Source: Mesocentrotus franciscanus (taxonomy: Eukaryota; Echinodermata; Echinoidea; Camarodonta; Strongylocentrotidae). Taken from it: a stretch of DNA of 64,000 nt. The notes below the pieces were generated by a model. It made no database searches, was not told the DNA's origin, and was given only the letters and a program-made list of their open reading frames with translations. Shown piece after piece: positions 63,251 to 64,000 of this stretch (its first letter is position 1; the number at the start of each line of letters is the position of its first letter). The stretch spans positions 7,883,447 to 7,947,446 of the forward strand of contig CP137675.1 of NCBI GenBank assembly GCA_037976565.1. The letters run 5' to 3'. Position numbers and translations under genes: made by a program.

Positions 63251-64000
63251 GCCTTCCGATTTTCTCGTCTTATCATTGGTTTGAAGTCAATACAGCCTTG
63301 GAATGTTATATAATCTGATTATATGATAAATTACGATTCTTATGACGTATGGAACATGATATATGTTGATCTGGATATTTTGTAATGTGCAAGAAAAGAA
63401 AAATATCCGTGAACTTTGGTCACCCCTTCATACTGTCTAGATCTATAAGTATAATGATTAGTCTATAACTATAATCTATTTTTTTGCTCTAGACTCTAGA
63501 TCTAGATCTATCTAGAGTAGAGTCTTCGGTGAGCGGCACTCTCCGGTGGGCGGCCACCGGTCAAGGTCAAAGAAAAAAGTACGCAAATCATTTATATGTG
63601 ATTGAAAACTACCCTGGACTCCCAGGTAAGTTTTGCTTTGTCAAAAACGTCCACAGCATAAGTACTTATTGGTACGGCGTATCCGTCAACGTTGTCGGAA
63701 ATCTACGACACCAGTCGCCGATAGGAATTCCAGCAGGTGCTAACTGATAAGTTACGAGACTAAGACATAACTAGATCAATATTGTAGCTCTATTTGTCTG
63801 ATTGGAGGTGAAATTTGATGTTAATTTGGGAGTATGAGGTCTGTGGTCTGTCATCTATCGCAGAAATTTTGATCATGCCACCGCAGGGCTAGTTGCATGG
63901 GGTGGCCGCTTACCGATGACGTAATTGATGGCCTACCCCGTGCGTCGGGGTGTCAATACACATATAACATACAGGTTTGTGTATAAGGGTATATGAACCG

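Larger units (their letters stand above)
60150..64000. other. 5' flank of the coiled-coil gene and right edge
   Basis: Apart from the inverted repeats and the candidate promoter listed separately, this holds unique DNA. The word GCGTGCATTTTTGGT occurs twice (about 61171 and 61222). GAACTTTGGTCAC occurs twice (about 63210 and 63412). A CRE-like TGACGTAA lies near 63918. No coding exon is supported. Confidence 0.4.

Noticed and set aside
63529..63747. 72-residue plus-strand open frame near the right edge
   Set aside because: It has no ATG start and passes straight through a consensus GTAAGT donor; at most a non-coding or internal exon.
1..64000. CRISPR arrays, bacterial operons or prophage
   Set aside because: Introns, microsatellites and LINE/SINE debris show animal nuclear DNA; no spacer-repeat array is present.

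Overview
The window is animal nuclear DNA: AT-rich, intron-containing and full of microsatellites, retroelement debris and degenerate tandem repeats. An Orthopedia-type homeobox gene, a tRNA-derived SINE, LINE remnants with a degenerate reverse transcriptase, and short C/T- and G/T-rich minisatellites together suggest a marine invertebrate deuterostome, most likely an echinoderm such as a sea urchin. That assignment is an inference; no species-specific marker was recognised.

Layout. (1) 1-12330, minus strand: the 5' part of an Orthopedia (otp) gene. Exon 1 (11688-11799) and exon 2 (6911-7272) are present and join in frame to give residues 1-158, ending inside the homeodomain after residue 46. 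The exon with homeodomain helix 3 and the C terminus is not in the window and must lie beyond position 1. A GC-rich promoter with CCAAT and CRE-like sites sits at about 12100-12330. (2) 12400-53462: about 41 kb with no supportable protein gene. It holds microsatellites, a SINE (about 15532-15740), a minus-strand LINE tail (about 16280-16460), a decayed plus-strand LINE (about 18560-19980), several higher-GC islands that could be cis-regulatory DNA, a family of diverged long tandem repeats (about 32640-34100), a GGTT array (43905-44570) and a TTAA-flanked MITE-like element (51647-52207). A long gene-poor flank is usual for developmental homeobox genes. (3) 53463-60039, minus strand: a complete seven-coding-exon gene for a 589-residue coiled-coil protein that I do not recognise. 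It has a possible N-myristoylation start (MGHGAS), a long coiled coil and a Ser/Arg-rich tail. Its introns carry a 142-bp tandem duplication that copies half of an exon, a LINE fragment, a GATA array and a repeat element rich in TGACCT half-sites. (4) 60040-64000: the 5' flank of that gene, with a likely non-coding 5' exon, a cluster of long inverted repeats (61409-62363), and a possible divergent plus-strand promoter near 63170 with a CTCF-like site.

The two genes are on the same strand and 41 kb apart; nothing in the sequence links their functions. The most notable observations are a duplicated splice donor in the otp homeobox, the partial exon duplication in the coiled-coil gene, and a nearly perfect 51-bp palindrome upstream of it. 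I found no convincing evidence of a wholly new biological system.
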